A stretch of 52,653 bases of DNA from Candidatus Falkowiibacteriota bacterium (GCA_016214755.1 JACRNX010000040.1:1-52653), one strand, 5' to 3'. Positions 15,554 to 24,762 are shown, numbered from the stretch's first letter. Notes: generated from the letters alone by a model not told the origin. Numbers and translations: made by a program.

Positions 15554-15862
15554 TTATTTTTCTTTGTCAATCCACTTTTTATCGATGGCCTTTTCTAAAT
15601 CAATGCCGAGTAAATACGCATTAACTATGGCCATGCCAACGACATCAGCTAACTCTTTTGCCACTTCTTTTTTTGAAATTTCCTCGGAAACATGTTTTTC
15701 TGGGCGGCTTTTTTTTCTGTGGATTAAAACCGCTTGAGCAAGTTCGCCGACTTCCTCGTATAATTTCAACAAGGCAAAATCCTCATCGATTTTTACGCTG
15801 TATTTTTTGCCGTAGTTGATAGCATTTTCTACGACTTTTTTTTGTAGCTCTTTGAAATCCAT
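15554..15862 (-). CDS. MazG-like nucleotide pyrophosphohydrolase
   Basis: The 102-residue protein has the all-alpha NTP pyrophosphohydrolase signature: LYEEVGELAQAV (ExxE) and KELADVVGMAI (ExxD), which coordinate Mg2+. Such enzymes remove pyrophosphate from (d)NTPs, often as a clean-up of aberrant nucleotides. It is a single-domain form. I chose the ATG at 15862; an in-frame TTG at 15892 would add ten residues and cannot be excluded, because neither start has a clear ribosome site. Confidence 0.75.
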   Translation of the reverse strand: MDFKELQKKVVENAINYGKKYSVKIDEDFALLKLYEEVGELAQAVLIHRKKSRPEKHVSEEISKKEVAKELADVVGMAIVNAYLLGIDLEKAIDKKWIDKEK

Positions 15863-16016
15863 AAAAGAAAAATTAAAATTTATTTTGTCCAATTCGTATC
15901 TATACGAAAATATTTCACCCTTGATGCGAGATTGCGTTGCGAAAGCGAAGTGTGGTATGATTTTATAATTGATTTAATTATAACAAAAAGGCCTTTTATT
16001 TGCAACAGTATAAAAA

Positions 16017-16045
16017 TTGACAAAAAAATGAAAATATGATATGAT
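16017..16045 (+). promoter_or_regulatory. Near-consensus promoter upstream of the MITE and glycosyltransferase
   Basis: TTGACA (16017-16022) and TATGAT (16040-16045) are exactly 17 bp apart. The predicted start, about 16052, falls 11 bp before MITE copy 2, so the transcript would carry the whole element as its 5' leader. The AT-rich stretch 15863-16016 shows nothing else. Confidence 0.65.
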
Positions 16046-16062
16046 TTAATGGTTAATAAACC

Positions 16063-16244
16063 TATGGACAGCACATTATGAAAACGCACTCCATAAATAG
16101 CAAAAATCGCGATCCGCTTGTTTTTCGCGGAAAAAATTTTCATCGTAGCGACGGCTACGACTCAAATTTTTTCACGCTCCAAAACTTCGCAGCTCATCGA
16201 TTTTTTCTTATTTCTTAGTGCGTTTTCATAATGTGATGTCCATA
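16063..16244. mobile_element. TA-flanked MITE, copy 2
   Basis: 182 bp with the same terminal inverted repeats and interior as the copy at 9744-9953, here without the internal duplication. The left end reads TGGACAGC instead of TGGACATC. TA lies on both sides. The pre-insertion site can be rebuilt as AAACC-TA-AATAA. The interior keeps both hairpins and has no coding capacity. Confidence 0.85.
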
Positions 16245-16289
16245 AATAATTTGTTCGTATTTTCGTACTGGTTCGTAGTTCGTACATAT

Positions 16290-17453
16290 ATGAAAATCGC
16301 TTTTATCGGACAAAAAGGCATACCAATGAAATTCGGCGGGGTGGAAAAACACGTCGAGCGGCTGGCGATTGGCCTGGCGCGCAAGGGTCATCAGGTCTAT
16401 GTCTATACGCGGCCGTGGTACACTCACGCGAAAATGAAAACGCACAAAGGCGTGCACTTGATTAGTTTACCGTCAATTAGGACAAAGCATTTGGACGCGA
16501 TTACCCATACATTTTTAGCGTCGCTTGACGTCTTAAAAAAAGATTATGACATTGTCCATTACCACGGCGTCGGTCCGTCTCTACTGGCTTGGATTCCCCA
16601 CTTGTTCAAACCGCGGACAAAAGTGGTAATTACTTTTCATTGCATTGATCGCCAGCATCAGAAATGGGGCGCCTTGGCGCGGCTGGCTTTGCGCTTTGGC
16701 GAGATCGCGGCTGTCAAGTTTGGCCATGACACAATTACTGTTTCCAAAACATTGCAAATGTATTGCGCGGACAAATATGGCGCGAAAACCATTTATATTC
16801 CTAATGGCATTGACCTTCTGCCAGCAATGCCGGCGAAAGAAATTAAAAAGAAATTCAGCTTAACGAAAGACAGCTATTTGTTGTTTGTTTCTCGTTTGGT
16901 CAAACACAAAGGCGCGCATTATTTGATCGAAGCGTTTAATCAAATTAAAACAGACAAGAAATTAGTGATTGTCGGCGATTCCGCGTTCACGGACGCTTAT
17001 GTTAAAAAAATAAAGGGCTTGGCCGCTTCAAATCCCAATATAATTTTTACCAGCATGGTTCGCGGCGGGACGCGGCTTTGGCGCGAATTGTATTCGAACG
17101 CGCACTTGATGATTCATCCATCGGAAAGCGAGGGCTTGCCCATCGTGATTTTGGAAGGAATGAGTTTCGGCTTGCCGATTTTGGTCTCCGATATTCCGGA
17201 AAATATGGAAGCCATCGCTGGCGGCCATGGTTTTTCTTTCCACAGCGGAAATGTTAAAGATTTAAAACAAAAATTGGAGCACTTGCTCCGTTCGCCGAAA
17301 TTATTGAAACAGGTTGGCGTTGGCGCGCGCAAATACGTGATTAAAAATTATAACTGGAAAGATATCGTTGAATCCGTCGAGCGCGTCTATCGAGATTTAC
17401 TCGTTGAAGGAGAGACAGAATGTTTATATCAGAAAAAGAGGGTTTGGATATAA
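16290..17453 (+). CDS. Glycosyltransferase family 4 protein (GT-B fold)
   Basis: The 387-residue protein is a nucleotide-sugar-dependent glycosyltransferase that probably builds cell-surface polysaccharide. N-terminal IAFIGQKGIPMKFGGVEKHV is the acceptor-domain start. LLFVSRLVKHKGAHYLIEAF opens the donor domain, and PSESEGLPIVILEGMSFGLP carries the E-x7-E motif of this family. The ATG at 16290 is chosen because the domain begins there; the upstream in-frame extension is only MITE and repeat DNA. No ribosome site is visible. The donor and acceptor sugars cannot be read. Confidence 0.9.
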   Translation: MKIAFIGQKGIPMKFGGVEKHVERLAIGLARKGHQVYVYTRPWYTHAKMKTHKGVHLISLPSIRTKHLDAITHTFLASLDVLKKDYDIVHYHGVGPSLLAWIPHLFKPRTKVVITFHCIDRQHQKWGALARLALRFGEIAAVKFGHDTITVSKTLQMYCADKYGAKTIYIPNGIDLLPAMPAKEIKKKFSLTKDSYLLFVSRLVKHKGAHYLIEAFNQIKTDKKLVIVGDSAFTDAYVKKIKGLAASNPNIIFTSMVRGGTRLWRELYSNAHLMIHPSESEGLPIVILEGMSFGLPILVSDIPENMEAIAGGHGFSFHSGNVKDLKQKLEHLLRSPKLLKQVGVGARKYVIKNYNWKDIVESVERVYRDLLVEGETECLYQKKRVWI

Positions 17454-17454
17454 G

Positions 17455-17703
17455 GGGGTAGTGAGTAGGTGGTAGGTTGTAGATTATTAGCTAATTTAAA
17501 CGAGCAGTTAATTGCTAAAGAGTTAATCAGCTAACCAGCTAAAAATTTAAGGAGAGACAAAGGACGGTCTCTTTTTTGCTTTTTAAATTGTAGCCTGTTA
17601 GCTTATTGGGTTATGGCCTTATAGCAATTAATTGCTCGATTCTGTCTGACTTGGTTAATTTTAACTATCCGCTACTCACTACAACCTATAACCTACCACC
17701 TAA
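17455..17703 (+). repeat. Large imperfect inverted repeat of GTAGTGAGTAGG words around a terminator
   Basis: GTAGTGAGTAGGTGGTAGG at the left pairs imperfectly with CTACTCACTACAACC...CCACC at the right. CGAGCAGTTAATTGCT pairs with AGCAATTAATTGCTCG further in. The centre holds an intrinsic terminator, AGAGAC (17553-17558) with GTCTCT (17567-17572) and six T, serving the glycosyltransferase. Related units occur at 27816 and 41313, with half-units near 20236 and 48291. Confidence 0.7.
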
Positions 17704-17945
17704 TAATTTATCTTCCATTTTTCAACAAACTGCCCGATTCCCTTTTGATTCATTTTATTTTTAACAGTCGAACGGTTTCGCGCCCATTCGATTAAACTGT
17801 CAAAATTGATTTTGTATCTTCCTTGAACCACGATGTAGCGCAGTTCTTCGCGCTTTATCGCCCGTCGAATCGTAAATGTATCAACGCCAAAAAGCCGTGC
17901 TGCTTCTGAAATTGAAACTCTAATTGGGTTTGGTTGAGCGTCCAT
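17700..17945 (-). CDS. Excisionase-like helix-turn-helix DNA-binding protein
   Basis: The 81-residue protein contains a MerR/excisionase-type winged helix: ISEAARLFGVDTFTIRRAIK is the helix-turn-helix and YIVVQGRYKINFDSLIEW the wing and following helix. Such small proteins act as regulators or recombination directionality factors. No integrase is adjacent, so a regulatory role is equally likely. Its C terminus overlaps the end of the inverted-repeat unit by 4 bp. Confidence 0.75.
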   Translation of the reverse strand: MDAQPNPIRVSISEAARLFGVDTFTIRRAIKREELRYIVVQGRYKINFDSLIEWARNRSTVKNKMNQKGIGQFVEKWKINY

Positions 17946-18042
17946 TTTATGTGGATAAGTCGTTTGTTTGCATACACTAGTGTATGCAAACAGCTATTTT
18001 AATGATATAGGAAGTTAAATAAAAAGGCAATATCTCGTCTTT

Positions 18043-18231
18043 CGTCATTGCGAGGAGCGCGGCGACGAAGCAATCCCAGCGTTTATAGTATCGAGATTGC
18101 TTCGTCGTATAACTCCTCGCAATGACGGGGGCGCTGCGCTCCTCGCAATGACGGGAGAGTGTATTGCGCGTTTCGTGTTCTTTTTGCTCGCAATGACGGG
18201 AGAGTGTATTGCGCGTTTCGTGTTCTTTTTG
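18043..18231 (+). repeat. TCATTGCGAGGAG palindromic repeat plus 45-bp tandem duplication
   Basis: CGTCATTGCGAGGAG ... ACGAAGCAATC and GATTGCTTCGTCG ... CTCCTCGCAATGACG form a long imperfect hairpin (18043-18127). It is followed by further CTCGCAATGACGG half-units. A 45-bp unit starting CTCGCAATGACGGGAGAG is exactly duplicated at 18142-18186 and 18187-18231. The family recurs at 19019, 24831, 31739, 32229 and 38099, and is a kind of palindrome also common in unrelated bacterial genomes. Confidence 0.85.
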
Positions 18232-18334
18232 CGTAATTTTAATCAAATCCACAGGTTTTTTATTTACATTCGCTTTTTCTTTTGCTATGATTGTTATTGA
18301 ATAAATTAACCTAAATTTACCAAATTTTCGTGCG

Positions 18335-18363
18335 GTAGGGACAGGGCAGTGCCCTGTCCCTAC
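18335..18363 (+). repeat. 29-bp near-perfect palindrome (GTAGGGACAGGGCA arms)
   Basis: GTAGGGACAGGGCA and its complement TGCCCTGTCCCTAC meet around a single G. No T-run follows. It lies in the 18232-18460 gap ahead of the sigma factor gene; the remainder of that gap shows nothing else recognisable. Confidence 0.75.
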
Positions 18364-18460
18364 GGAATGCAGACATTATTGTGGGACCAGCGTATTGTCT
18401 TGTCTTTACGATGAGGACATTATATTTTGTAACAGATTTCGTCTAATAACGTCTAATTAA

Positions 18461-19018
18461 ATGAAAAGAGCATCATTAAAAGAAAAATTCCTGATTTTCA
18501 AGGTTAAGCAGAACAAGGACGCCGAAGCGTACGGAATGCTTTATGATTATTACGTTGAAAGGATTTTCCGATTTATTTTTTTCAAAGTGTCTTCTTCGGA
18601 AATCGCCGAGGATTTGACGTCAGAGGTTTTTTTGAAAACATGGGAATACATCAACCGGACAACGGAAAAAATCGGAAATTTCAACGCGCTTTTGTATCGG
18701 GTAGCGAGAAACGCGGTTATTGATCATTATCGTTCAAAAGGACGAACAATCGTAAACATTACTGATGAAGAATTATTTGAACAGATCGCCGATAAACGCG
18801 ACCTTGAAAAAGAAGCGGACACGCAATTGGAAATCGAAAACGTGCGGAATCATTTAAAAAAATTAAAAGACATTTATCAGGAAGTAATCACTTTAAAATA
18901 CATTGAGGAATTTTCCATCGCTGAAATCGCGGAAATCATGGAAAAGAAAAAGGGCGCGGTGCGGGTGCTTTTACACCGAGCGCTCAAAGCATTGAAAGAG
19001 ATTGCGGGAGAGGAATAG
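18461..19018 (+). CDS. ECF-type RNA polymerase sigma factor
   Basis: The 185-residue protein has only sigma regions 2 and 4. Region 2 covers YGMLYDYYVERIFRFIFFKV to AEDLTSEVFLKTWEYI and NALLYRVARNAVIDHYR. Region 4 has VITLKYIEEFSIAEIAEIM followed by KKGAVRVLLHRALKALKE, the -35-binding helix-turn-helix. It would direct RNA polymerase to a specific promoter set. The adjacent DUF5667 protein, with a cytoplasmic N terminus and a single membrane span, is the likely partner, and the large surface protein downstream is a plausible target. No autoregulatory promoter could be identified. Confidence 0.92.
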   Translation: MKRASLKEKFLIFKVKQNKDAEAYGMLYDYYVERIFRFIFFKVSSSEIAEDLTSEVFLKTWEYINRTTEKIGNFNALLYRVARNAVIDHYRSKGRTIVNITDEELFEQIADKRDLEKEADTQLEIENVRNHLKKLKDIYQEVITLKYIEEFSIAEIAEIMEKKKGAVRVLLHRALKALKEIAGEE

Positions 19019-19066
19019 GGCGGATTGCTTCGTCGCCCCGACGTACGTCGGGGCTCCTCGCAATGA
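19019..19066 (+). repeat. Palindromic repeat filling the gap between sigma factor and DUF5667 genes
   Basis: The whole spacer is a TCATTGCGAGGAG-family unit: GATTGCTTCGTCG, then CCCCGACGTACGTCGGGG as a perfect inner palindrome, then CTCCTCGCAATGAC. Its last ATG overlaps the presumed start region of the next gene. Confidence 0.85.
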
Positions 19067-19068
19067 CT

Positions 19069-20211
19069 ATGAACAACATCATCGAACAATTAAAAGAGTT
19101 AAAAAATATCAAACCGAGAAGGGACTGGGTGGAAAGCCAGCGCGAAGTTCTGTTGTCGCAGATAACAAAACAAAACGTGGCCAAGCCGCAGTCCTTTTTA
19201 GTTAATTCTTGGTTTCTAACCAAGTCGCTTTTGCCGGGCGGATTCATGCGTTTCGTCGCGCGGCCGGTGGGCGTGCTGACAATGGTTATCCTGTTCGTTT
19301 TCTCCTCGGGCCTGCTGGGCGTGAACGCGTCGCGCAAAAGTTTGCCGGGCGATTTTCTTTACTCGGTAAAGCGCAGTTCTGAAAAAATGCAGGTCAGTTT
19401 GACCATGAAGCAAGAGAAAAAAGCGATTCTGCACGTGCAGTTCGCGGAAGAAAGAGTGAAAGAAATAGAGACGCTCGCGCACGGTCAAAATCAGCCAGAA
19501 AAAAAACAAGCGAAGATTGATATGGCGGTTAATGGTTTAAAAGAAGAAATGGGCGAAGCGCAAAAGACATTGGATAAAGCAAAAGAGGAGCCGAAAAAGG
19601 CGCAGAAGACAATTGAGGCGGCGAAAAAAGTTGATAATATGGCCGCTGCTTTGAGCGAAAAAATCGCGCAGAAAAAAACAGAGACGACGGATAAAGAAAT
19701 CGCCAAAAGTTTAGAAACGGCGGTTCAGGCGGCGGACGCGGCTAGCGTCAAAGCCATGTCGGTCATCGTGGAAAAGCATGAAGCAGGCGAAGCCGAGTTG
19801 TCGAAAGAAGAGATAAAACAAACAATTGATAAAATTGATAATAAAATAAATAAAGTCCAGCAGCAGGTGAACGCGTCGGCGGAGGAAATGAAAGAAGTCA
19901 GCAAGACAGTTGAAAATATAGCGGGCGGGGAAACGAAATTACCTCCCCCTAACGCCCTCCTTGGTAAGGAGGGGATCGGCACGGACACTGGCGGTTCGTC
20001 CGCGGAAAAGAATCAGGATTTGTCAGACAAATTGCAAAAGCTCAAAACAAAGCCAGGAGCGGCCGGTCAAAAACTTTCAGAGGCGAAGATATTATTAAAT
20101 AACGGCGACTTAAGTTCAGCGATTGAAATGATAAAGCAAGGCGCGGAAATTAATGAGGAAGTCAGGCAGGGAGTCGAGACGATAAATAAGGTCTTAGAAA
20201 ATAAAAAATAA
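19069..20211 (+). CDS. DUF5667 membrane protein, probable partner (anti-sigma-like) of the ECF sigma factor
   Basis: The protein (about 380 residues) has a short cytoplasmic N terminus and one membrane span (VLTMVILFVFSSGLLGV). A DUF5667-type extracytoplasmic region follows: SLPGDFLYSVKRSSEKMQVS, then long Ala/Glu/Lys-rich helices likely to form coiled coil. Family members sit beside ECF sigma genes. A palindromic repeat has entered the frame near codons 292-302, giving LPPPNALLGKEG. The ATG at 19069 is preferred; the one at 19063 lies in the palindromic repeat. Neither has a ribosome site. Confidence 0.75.
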   Translation: MNNIIEQLKELKNIKPRRDWVESQREVLLSQITKQNVAKPQSFLVNSWFLTKSLLPGGFMRFVARPVGVLTMVILFVFSSGLLGVNASRKSLPGDFLYSVKRSSEKMQVSLTMKQEKKAILHVQFAEERVKEIETLAHGQNQPEKKQAKIDMAVNGLKEEMGEAQKTLDKAKEEPKKAQKTIEAAKKVDNMAAALSEKIAQKKTETTDKEIAKSLETAVQAADAASVKAMSVIVEKHEAGEAELSKEEIKQTIDKIDNKINKVQQQVNASAEEMKEVSKTVENIAGGETKLPPPNALLGKEGIGTDTGGSSAEKNQDLSDKLQKLKTKPGAAGQKLSEAKILLNNGDLSSAIEMIKQGAEINEEVRQGVETINKVLENKK

Positions 20212-20590
20212 AAGATAAAAAATAAATTACGTAACAGGTTGTAGGTTATAGGTGGTAGTGAGTAGGTTGTAGAGTTTTAGAGCTTTATGGCCGTAAAGCT
20301 TTACAGCTTTATAGCTTTTCGTTCGTATTTTCGTATGCGTTCGTAGTTCGCACATTTCGATTTTTGGGTTTTAATTTTTCCGTATATCAATCCGTAATCC
20401 GTATATCCGTACATAATCCGTAATCCGTATTATAAAAAATCCTAAAGTTTTTTCTTTGGGTTGCAGCGGCCTAAAAGGTCGAGTCCGCGAGGACGGAAGC
20501 TGTATATTAAAGATAATAATAAACTGATGCTTGGCTGATTTCATTGAAATCATTTTAATCATCAGTTTATTGAAAAGGTTTAATTAAATT
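20212..20590 (+). repeat. Word-repeat leader region and start-proximal hairpin of the large surface protein gene
   Basis: The interval holds GTAGTGAGTAGGTTGTAG words (20236-20283), AAAGCTTTACAGC words, TTCGTAGTTCGCAC, and several TAATCCGTAAT words. Close to the gene a hairpin forms from AATAAACTGATG (20518-20529) and CATCAGTTTATT (20560-20571), with an inner GATTTCATTGAAATC. Such a 5' hairpin could stabilise the mRNA of an abundant protein. No convincing -35/-10 pair was found. Confidence 0.5.
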
Positions 20591-23500
20591 ATGAAGAAAT
20601 TTTTAACCCTGACTGTTGTTTTCACAACAGTTTTGTGGACGCTCGGGTTGGCGGCTTTTGTTCCAGTCGCTTCTGCGGTGAGTATCGCGGCGGGCGACTT
20701 GATCAAGGCGAGCGGTTCGGCGGTATATTATTACGCGGCTGACGGCAAACGCTACACCTTCCCGACAGAATCCACCTACAAAACTTGGTACAAGGATTTC
20801 AAGGGCGTGAAACCCCTAATGGACTCGGAATTGGCGGACATTACCTTAGCCGGCAATGTCGTTGTTCGCCCTGGCACCAAGTTAGTGAAAATTACCACGG
20901 TTCCAAAAGTGTTCGCTGTCAGCCCGAAAGGGAAATTGTCCCATTTGAAGGACGAGGCGGCGGCCAAAGCTCTTTACGGAGCGAATTGGAGCAAGATGGT
21001 GATTGATGTTCCAGATGGTTTCTGGACAAATTATTCTGATACTGGAAAAACATTGGACGGCACGTCTTATCCAGAAGGACAGATGGTGAAATACGGCGCG
21101 GACGCTTACTACGTCAATGCCGACGGCACCAAGAGCAAAGTCAAGGATGAGACCGCTTTCAATGCCAACAAATGGAATTGGGATTATGTGGTAACTGGCG
21201 CCTCTACCATTTCAATGGCCGCTGGCACGGAAATCGCGGCGGCGGTTGATTCGTATGTGGATGTTTCGCAGGGCGGCGGCGCGGGCACTACTGCTACCAC
21301 TACCACGGCTGGAGCATTGGCTGTTTCTTTGAGCGCTGATACTCCTGCGGCTGACTATGTGTCAAAAGGCGTGCAAAACGCGTTATTCGCGAAATTTGAC
21401 TTTAAAGCCACGGGCGGAAAAGCCAAAGTGAGCGAGATTGTTTTGCAGAGAAAGGGTTTGGGCTATGACGCTGATATTGATACTGTCCGCTTGTACAACA
21501 AAGGCGTGCAGGTTGGCACTGACCAATCCTTCAACGTCAATACCCATAAAGTCACTTTCAAGAATTTAGCTTGGACAGTTGAAACCGCGGAAATTCTTTC
21601 CGTGAAAGCGAATATCAACAGCGCGCCGAGCGGCACCAATGACTATCTTGAATTAGTCAGCGTTACTGCCGACGGCACGGTCTCTGGTTTGCCGATTGCC
21701 GGCAACGCGATGAAATTTTCCAATTTAACGATTGGATATTTGGATGTTGACGCGGTGAGCTCAAGCTCGTCCGTTAACGTCATTTCCGGCGCGACTGACC
21801 AAGAACTTGGCTGTTGGAATTTCACCACTAGTTCAGCTGAAGGTTTTTATGTTGATTCAATCATGGTGACGAACATTGGCAGCGCGGCCACGACCGAGGC
21901 CTTGAATTTCAAGATCAAAGTCGGTTCAGACGTAATTTCTGGTTCTGAAGTCGCGGCCATGAAAACAAACGGCACAGTCATTTTTGATTTATCGGCAAAA
22001 CCGTATTTCATTGACAAGAGCAAAGTAAAGAAACTTTGCGTGTACGGCGATATTTTAGCCGGCATTACCACTTCCAAGACCGTTCGTTTCCAGGTAGCGG
22101 ACAGCAAAGATATTGCCGCGCGCGGAGACAGCTCGGCGGGCGAAGCGTTGATCACTTATAGCGCCCACACCTCGTTTGTCGCTCAATCAGCGAAGACGAA
22201 CACGATTGCCCAGGGTTCTGCCACTTTAGCGCAGGACGCGGCTTACGCGCCGACTACCGGCACTGGCTTAGTCGTCGGTGTTGCTAATAATAAGATGGCG
22301 GCATACAAGATTACCGCTGGCGCCAATGAAGGCGTTCGCTTAACCAAACTGCGCGTGATTCTCGCTGGCACCAATGTCGCGAGCACGGATTTCGCCAATT
22401 GGTCTTTGTATAAAATTGATGGCGGCAAAGAAGTCGCGATCGGCGTTACTGGCAGTACTTCGGGCATGAATGTCACTTTTGAAGACACGACCAATGGCTT
22501 GATTGATGTCGCGAAATCATTAAACGGCACGATCGTTGTCAAAGCAGATGTTTCCACTTCTGCTGGCGGCAATGAATCCGGCGTTCATGTTTATGTAGGC
22601 GCGAACGGCACGGCGACAAACACCGAGTCAAGGATTAAAGGCATTGAATCAGGCGAATATGTTACGAGCGGCGTGACATTGTCTGGCGTGGCCACTGGCA
22701 ACGCGCAGACATTCACGGTTGGCGCAAAGGGCACTTTGACTGTGTCTAAAGCCGCTGATTCTCCGACTGCTGACACAGTAGCCAAGGGCAAGACCGCTTA
22801 TCATTTCACCACCGTTAATTTATACGCGACTGGTGAAGATATTGAAGTTACCACTTTGGTCTTGACTGGTTATGAAACAGCCGGCACTGGCGACGCGGTT
22901 GAGACAGGCGATTTGTCCAATGTCTATTTGATGAGTGAAGACAATAAGCCGATCGGTACAACGGTTGCCAACCCGAGCTCGGGCGAGTATTCATTCAGTT
23001 TCTCTTTGGTTGTGCCAAAAGACAGCAATAAAAAGATTAAGGTTTATGGCGATGTTCCGAGCGGAACAACCTCCAGCTATGCCCATATTGACATGGATAC
23101 AGCCAATACTGATATTACCTCAACTGGCGTCTATTCGTCAGCAGACATTGGCACTTCTGAAACCGGGACAGCGACTGGCAGCACCATGACTGTCGGCGGC
23201 CCGACGATAACCGCGGCCATGAGCACGTCACCGTTAGCCACGAGCTATGTCATTAACTCGTCCGGCGTAACGCTCGGCAAATTGATTTTAACTGCCGGCG
23301 CCACGGAAAACGTGAAGATTACGAGCATCAAGATTACCAGCGATGACGCGGCAACTTTGAGCACTGTTTCTTCAGCCAATTCTGATATCACGAATATCAA
23401 ATTGGTGAATGCCAATAATACTTCAACGCAATACGGCGTAACCCAGAATTTCACCGACGGCACGGCTGATTATGTCAGCTTTACCGGCATTGACAATTTA

Positions 23501-24697
23501 ACAATTGCCAAAGGTGAAAACGCGGTCATCAATATCGTCGCTGATATTAAGGGCTCTTCGTTAACGTATTATTTTGGCGTTTACAACCCAACCGTTGATC
23601 TTACTGGCGTGGGCATAAGCTCAAACGCGTCGCTCGCCGCCGCTGATATTAACAGCGGAACAACGACCGCGATTGCTAGCACGGGCGCGACTCTGACCAC
23701 CGCGGGACTTTTGGCGGTTAACAAAGCAGGCGATATGCCGGCAGCCGCTCAATTAGTCTCTGGTTCAACGAACAATGACATCGCCAAGTATAAGTTAGCG
23801 TCGAGTTATGAAAGCGTTGATATCACGGTCTTGCAACTCGAAACCAGCGCTGATATTTCCAACATTTTGGCGAACGTGAAATTGTATTTTGACGGCAAAC
23901 AGATTGGCGATTCAGCTGGTTACATATTTACCGGCACGGAAAAATCCATTAATTTGGCGTCAGGAACAATGGTAGTGACTAATGATAAGACCTCGTATCT
24001 GACCATTAAGGCGGATATTAACGCCAAGGCGCAGGTTACTACTACGGTTTCCAGCACGACCATGAGAATTGATTCAACTGCTGCTTCTGGAGCGGCGGGC
24101 GCGTACACAATGACAGCTAAAGGCAGTTCTTCCGGCGGCACAGTGTCGAATATCAACAGCACTGGCGCGGCGGGCGGCATTGTCTATGCTGGCAATGGAT
24201 TTACTTTCCACAAAGGCATTTTGGTTGTGAGCAAGAGCTCGTCTTCACCGAGCGGCACCGCGACAGCTGGCACTAACTCGGAGGTCTTGAGGTTAGATCT
24301 CACGGCCACGGGCGACGAAATCAGCTTGTTAGGTATTGACATGTTGAAGAGCGGCACCTGCACAGTAACTGGAACCGGCGCGGCTTACATCAAGAGCGGC
24401 GATGGCACGGTTACTTATAAAACATGGACCGCGGGCACAGCGCATTTGAACGTGGAAAAGACCGTGGCAGATGGCGGCTTGGACACTGCTCTTAGCATTG
24501 GCGCGGGCACAACCGCGACGATCAAGTTGGTCGGCGATACCGGCGGGTGCACGACAGCCAATACCACCTTGCAGTTCACGGTTGGCGACGGCACGAATAC
24601 CAACAATGGTCTTATTTATGAAGACAGTTCTGGTACCAATGTTGACTTGTCAACAACCAAGAACCTGCCGATCTCTGGCGGCACTCTGTACTACTAA
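20591..24697 (+). CDS. Very large secreted surface protein, S-layer-like
   Basis: The 1368-residue protein starts with a signal peptide (FLTLTVVFTTVLWTLGLAAF, cleavage near ASA). It is rich in Ala, Thr, Ser and Gly and poor in Cys. Residues about 35-150 form a module (LIKASGSAVYYYAADGKRYT ... VPDGFWTNY) also found at the C terminus of the protein at 26196, and a degenerate half-module follows. The rest consists of about six diverged beta-rich repeats of around 150-180 residues. Each opens with a phrase such as LTVSKAADSPTADTV, LAVNKAGDMPAAAQL or LVVSKSSSSPSGTAT. It ends without a membrane anchor. Size, composition and the regular, strongly preferred codons suggest an abundant cell-surface coat protein, which is an inference. 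An ECF sigma pair lies upstream. Confidence 0.8.
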   Translation: MKKFLTLTVVFTTVLWTLGLAAFVPVASAVSIAAGDLIKASGSAVYYYAADGKRYTFPTESTYKTWYKDFKGVKPLMDSELADITLAGNVVVRPGTKLVKITTVPKVFAVSPKGKLSHLKDEAAAKALYGANWSKMVIDVPDGFWTNYSDTGKTLDGTSYPEGQMVKYGADAYYVNADGTKSKVKDETAFNANKWNWDYVVTGASTISMAAGTEIAAAVDSYVDVSQGGGAGTTATTTTAGALAVSLSADTPAADYVSKGVQNALFAKFDFKATGGKAKVSEIVLQRKGLGYDADIDTVRLYNKGVQVGTDQSFNVNTHKVTFKNLAWTVETAEILSVKANINSAPSGTNDYLELVSVTADGTVSGLPIAGNAMKFSNLTIGYLDVDAVSSSSSVNVISGATDQELGCWNFTTSSAEGFYVDSIMVTNIGSAATTEALNFKIKVGSDVISGSEVAAMKTNGTVIFDLSAKPYFIDKSKVKKLCVYGDILAGITTSKTVRFQVADSKDIAARGDSSAGEALITYSAHTSFVAQSAKTNTIAQGSATLAQDAAYAPTTGTGLVVGVANNKMAAYKITAGANEGVRLTKLRVILAGTNVASTDFANWSLYKIDGGKEVAIGVTGSTSGMNVTFEDTTNGLIDVAKSLNGTIVVKADVSTSAGGNESGVHVYVGANGTATNTESRIKGIESGEYVTSGVTLSGVATGNAQTFTVGAKGTLTVSKAADSPTADTVAKGKTAYHFTTVNLYATGEDIEVTTLVLTGYETAGTGDAVETGDLSNVYLMSEDNKPIGTTVANPSSGEYSFSFSLVVPKDSNKKIKVYGDVPSGTTSSYAHIDMDTANTDITSTGVYSSADIGTSETGTATGSTMTVGGPTITAAMSTSPLATSYVINSSGVTLGKLILTAGATENVKITSIKITSDDAATLSTVSSANSDITNIKLVNANNTSTQYGVTQNFTDGTADYVSFTGIDNLTIAKGENAVINIVADIKGSSLTYYFGVYNPTVDLTGVGISSNASLAAADINSGTTTAIASTGATLTTAGLLAVNKAGDMPAAAQLVSGSTNNDIAKYKLASSYESVDITVLQLETSADISNILANVKLYFDGKQIGDSAGYIFTGTEKSINLASGTMVVTNDKTSYLTIKADINAKAQVTTTVSSTTMRIDSTAASGAAGAYTMTAKGSSSGGTVSNINSTGAAGGIVYAGNGFTFHKGILVVSKSSSSPSGTATAGTNSEVLRLDLTATGDEISLLGIDMLKSGTCTVTGTGAAYIKSGDGTVTYKTWTAGTAHLNVEKTVADGGLDTALSIGAGTTATIKLVGDTGGCTTANTTLQFTVGDGTNTNNGLIYEDSSGTNVDLSTTKNLPISGGTLYY

Positions 24698-24723
24698 GGT
24701 TTAATGCTAGTTTAGGACAAAGT

Positions 24724-24762
24724 CCTCCCCGTAGCTTTATGCGAAGGGGAGGGCTTTTTTTT
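24724..24762 (+). terminator. Terminator of the large surface protein gene
   Basis: CCTCCCC (24724-24730) and GGGGAGG (24746-24752) form the stem, with a run of eight T from 24755. Confidence 0.9.

Noticed and set aside
18043-18231. CRISPR array from the repeated CTCGCAATGACGG units
   Set aside because: Only two exact 45-bp tandem units without unique spacers, and no cas genes; the units are palindromic dispersed repeats.
20591-24697. Diversity-generating retroelement target or VNTR in the large surface protein
   Set aside because: The internal repeats are diverged at protein level with no near-identical DNA repeat, and no reverse transcriptase is in the window.
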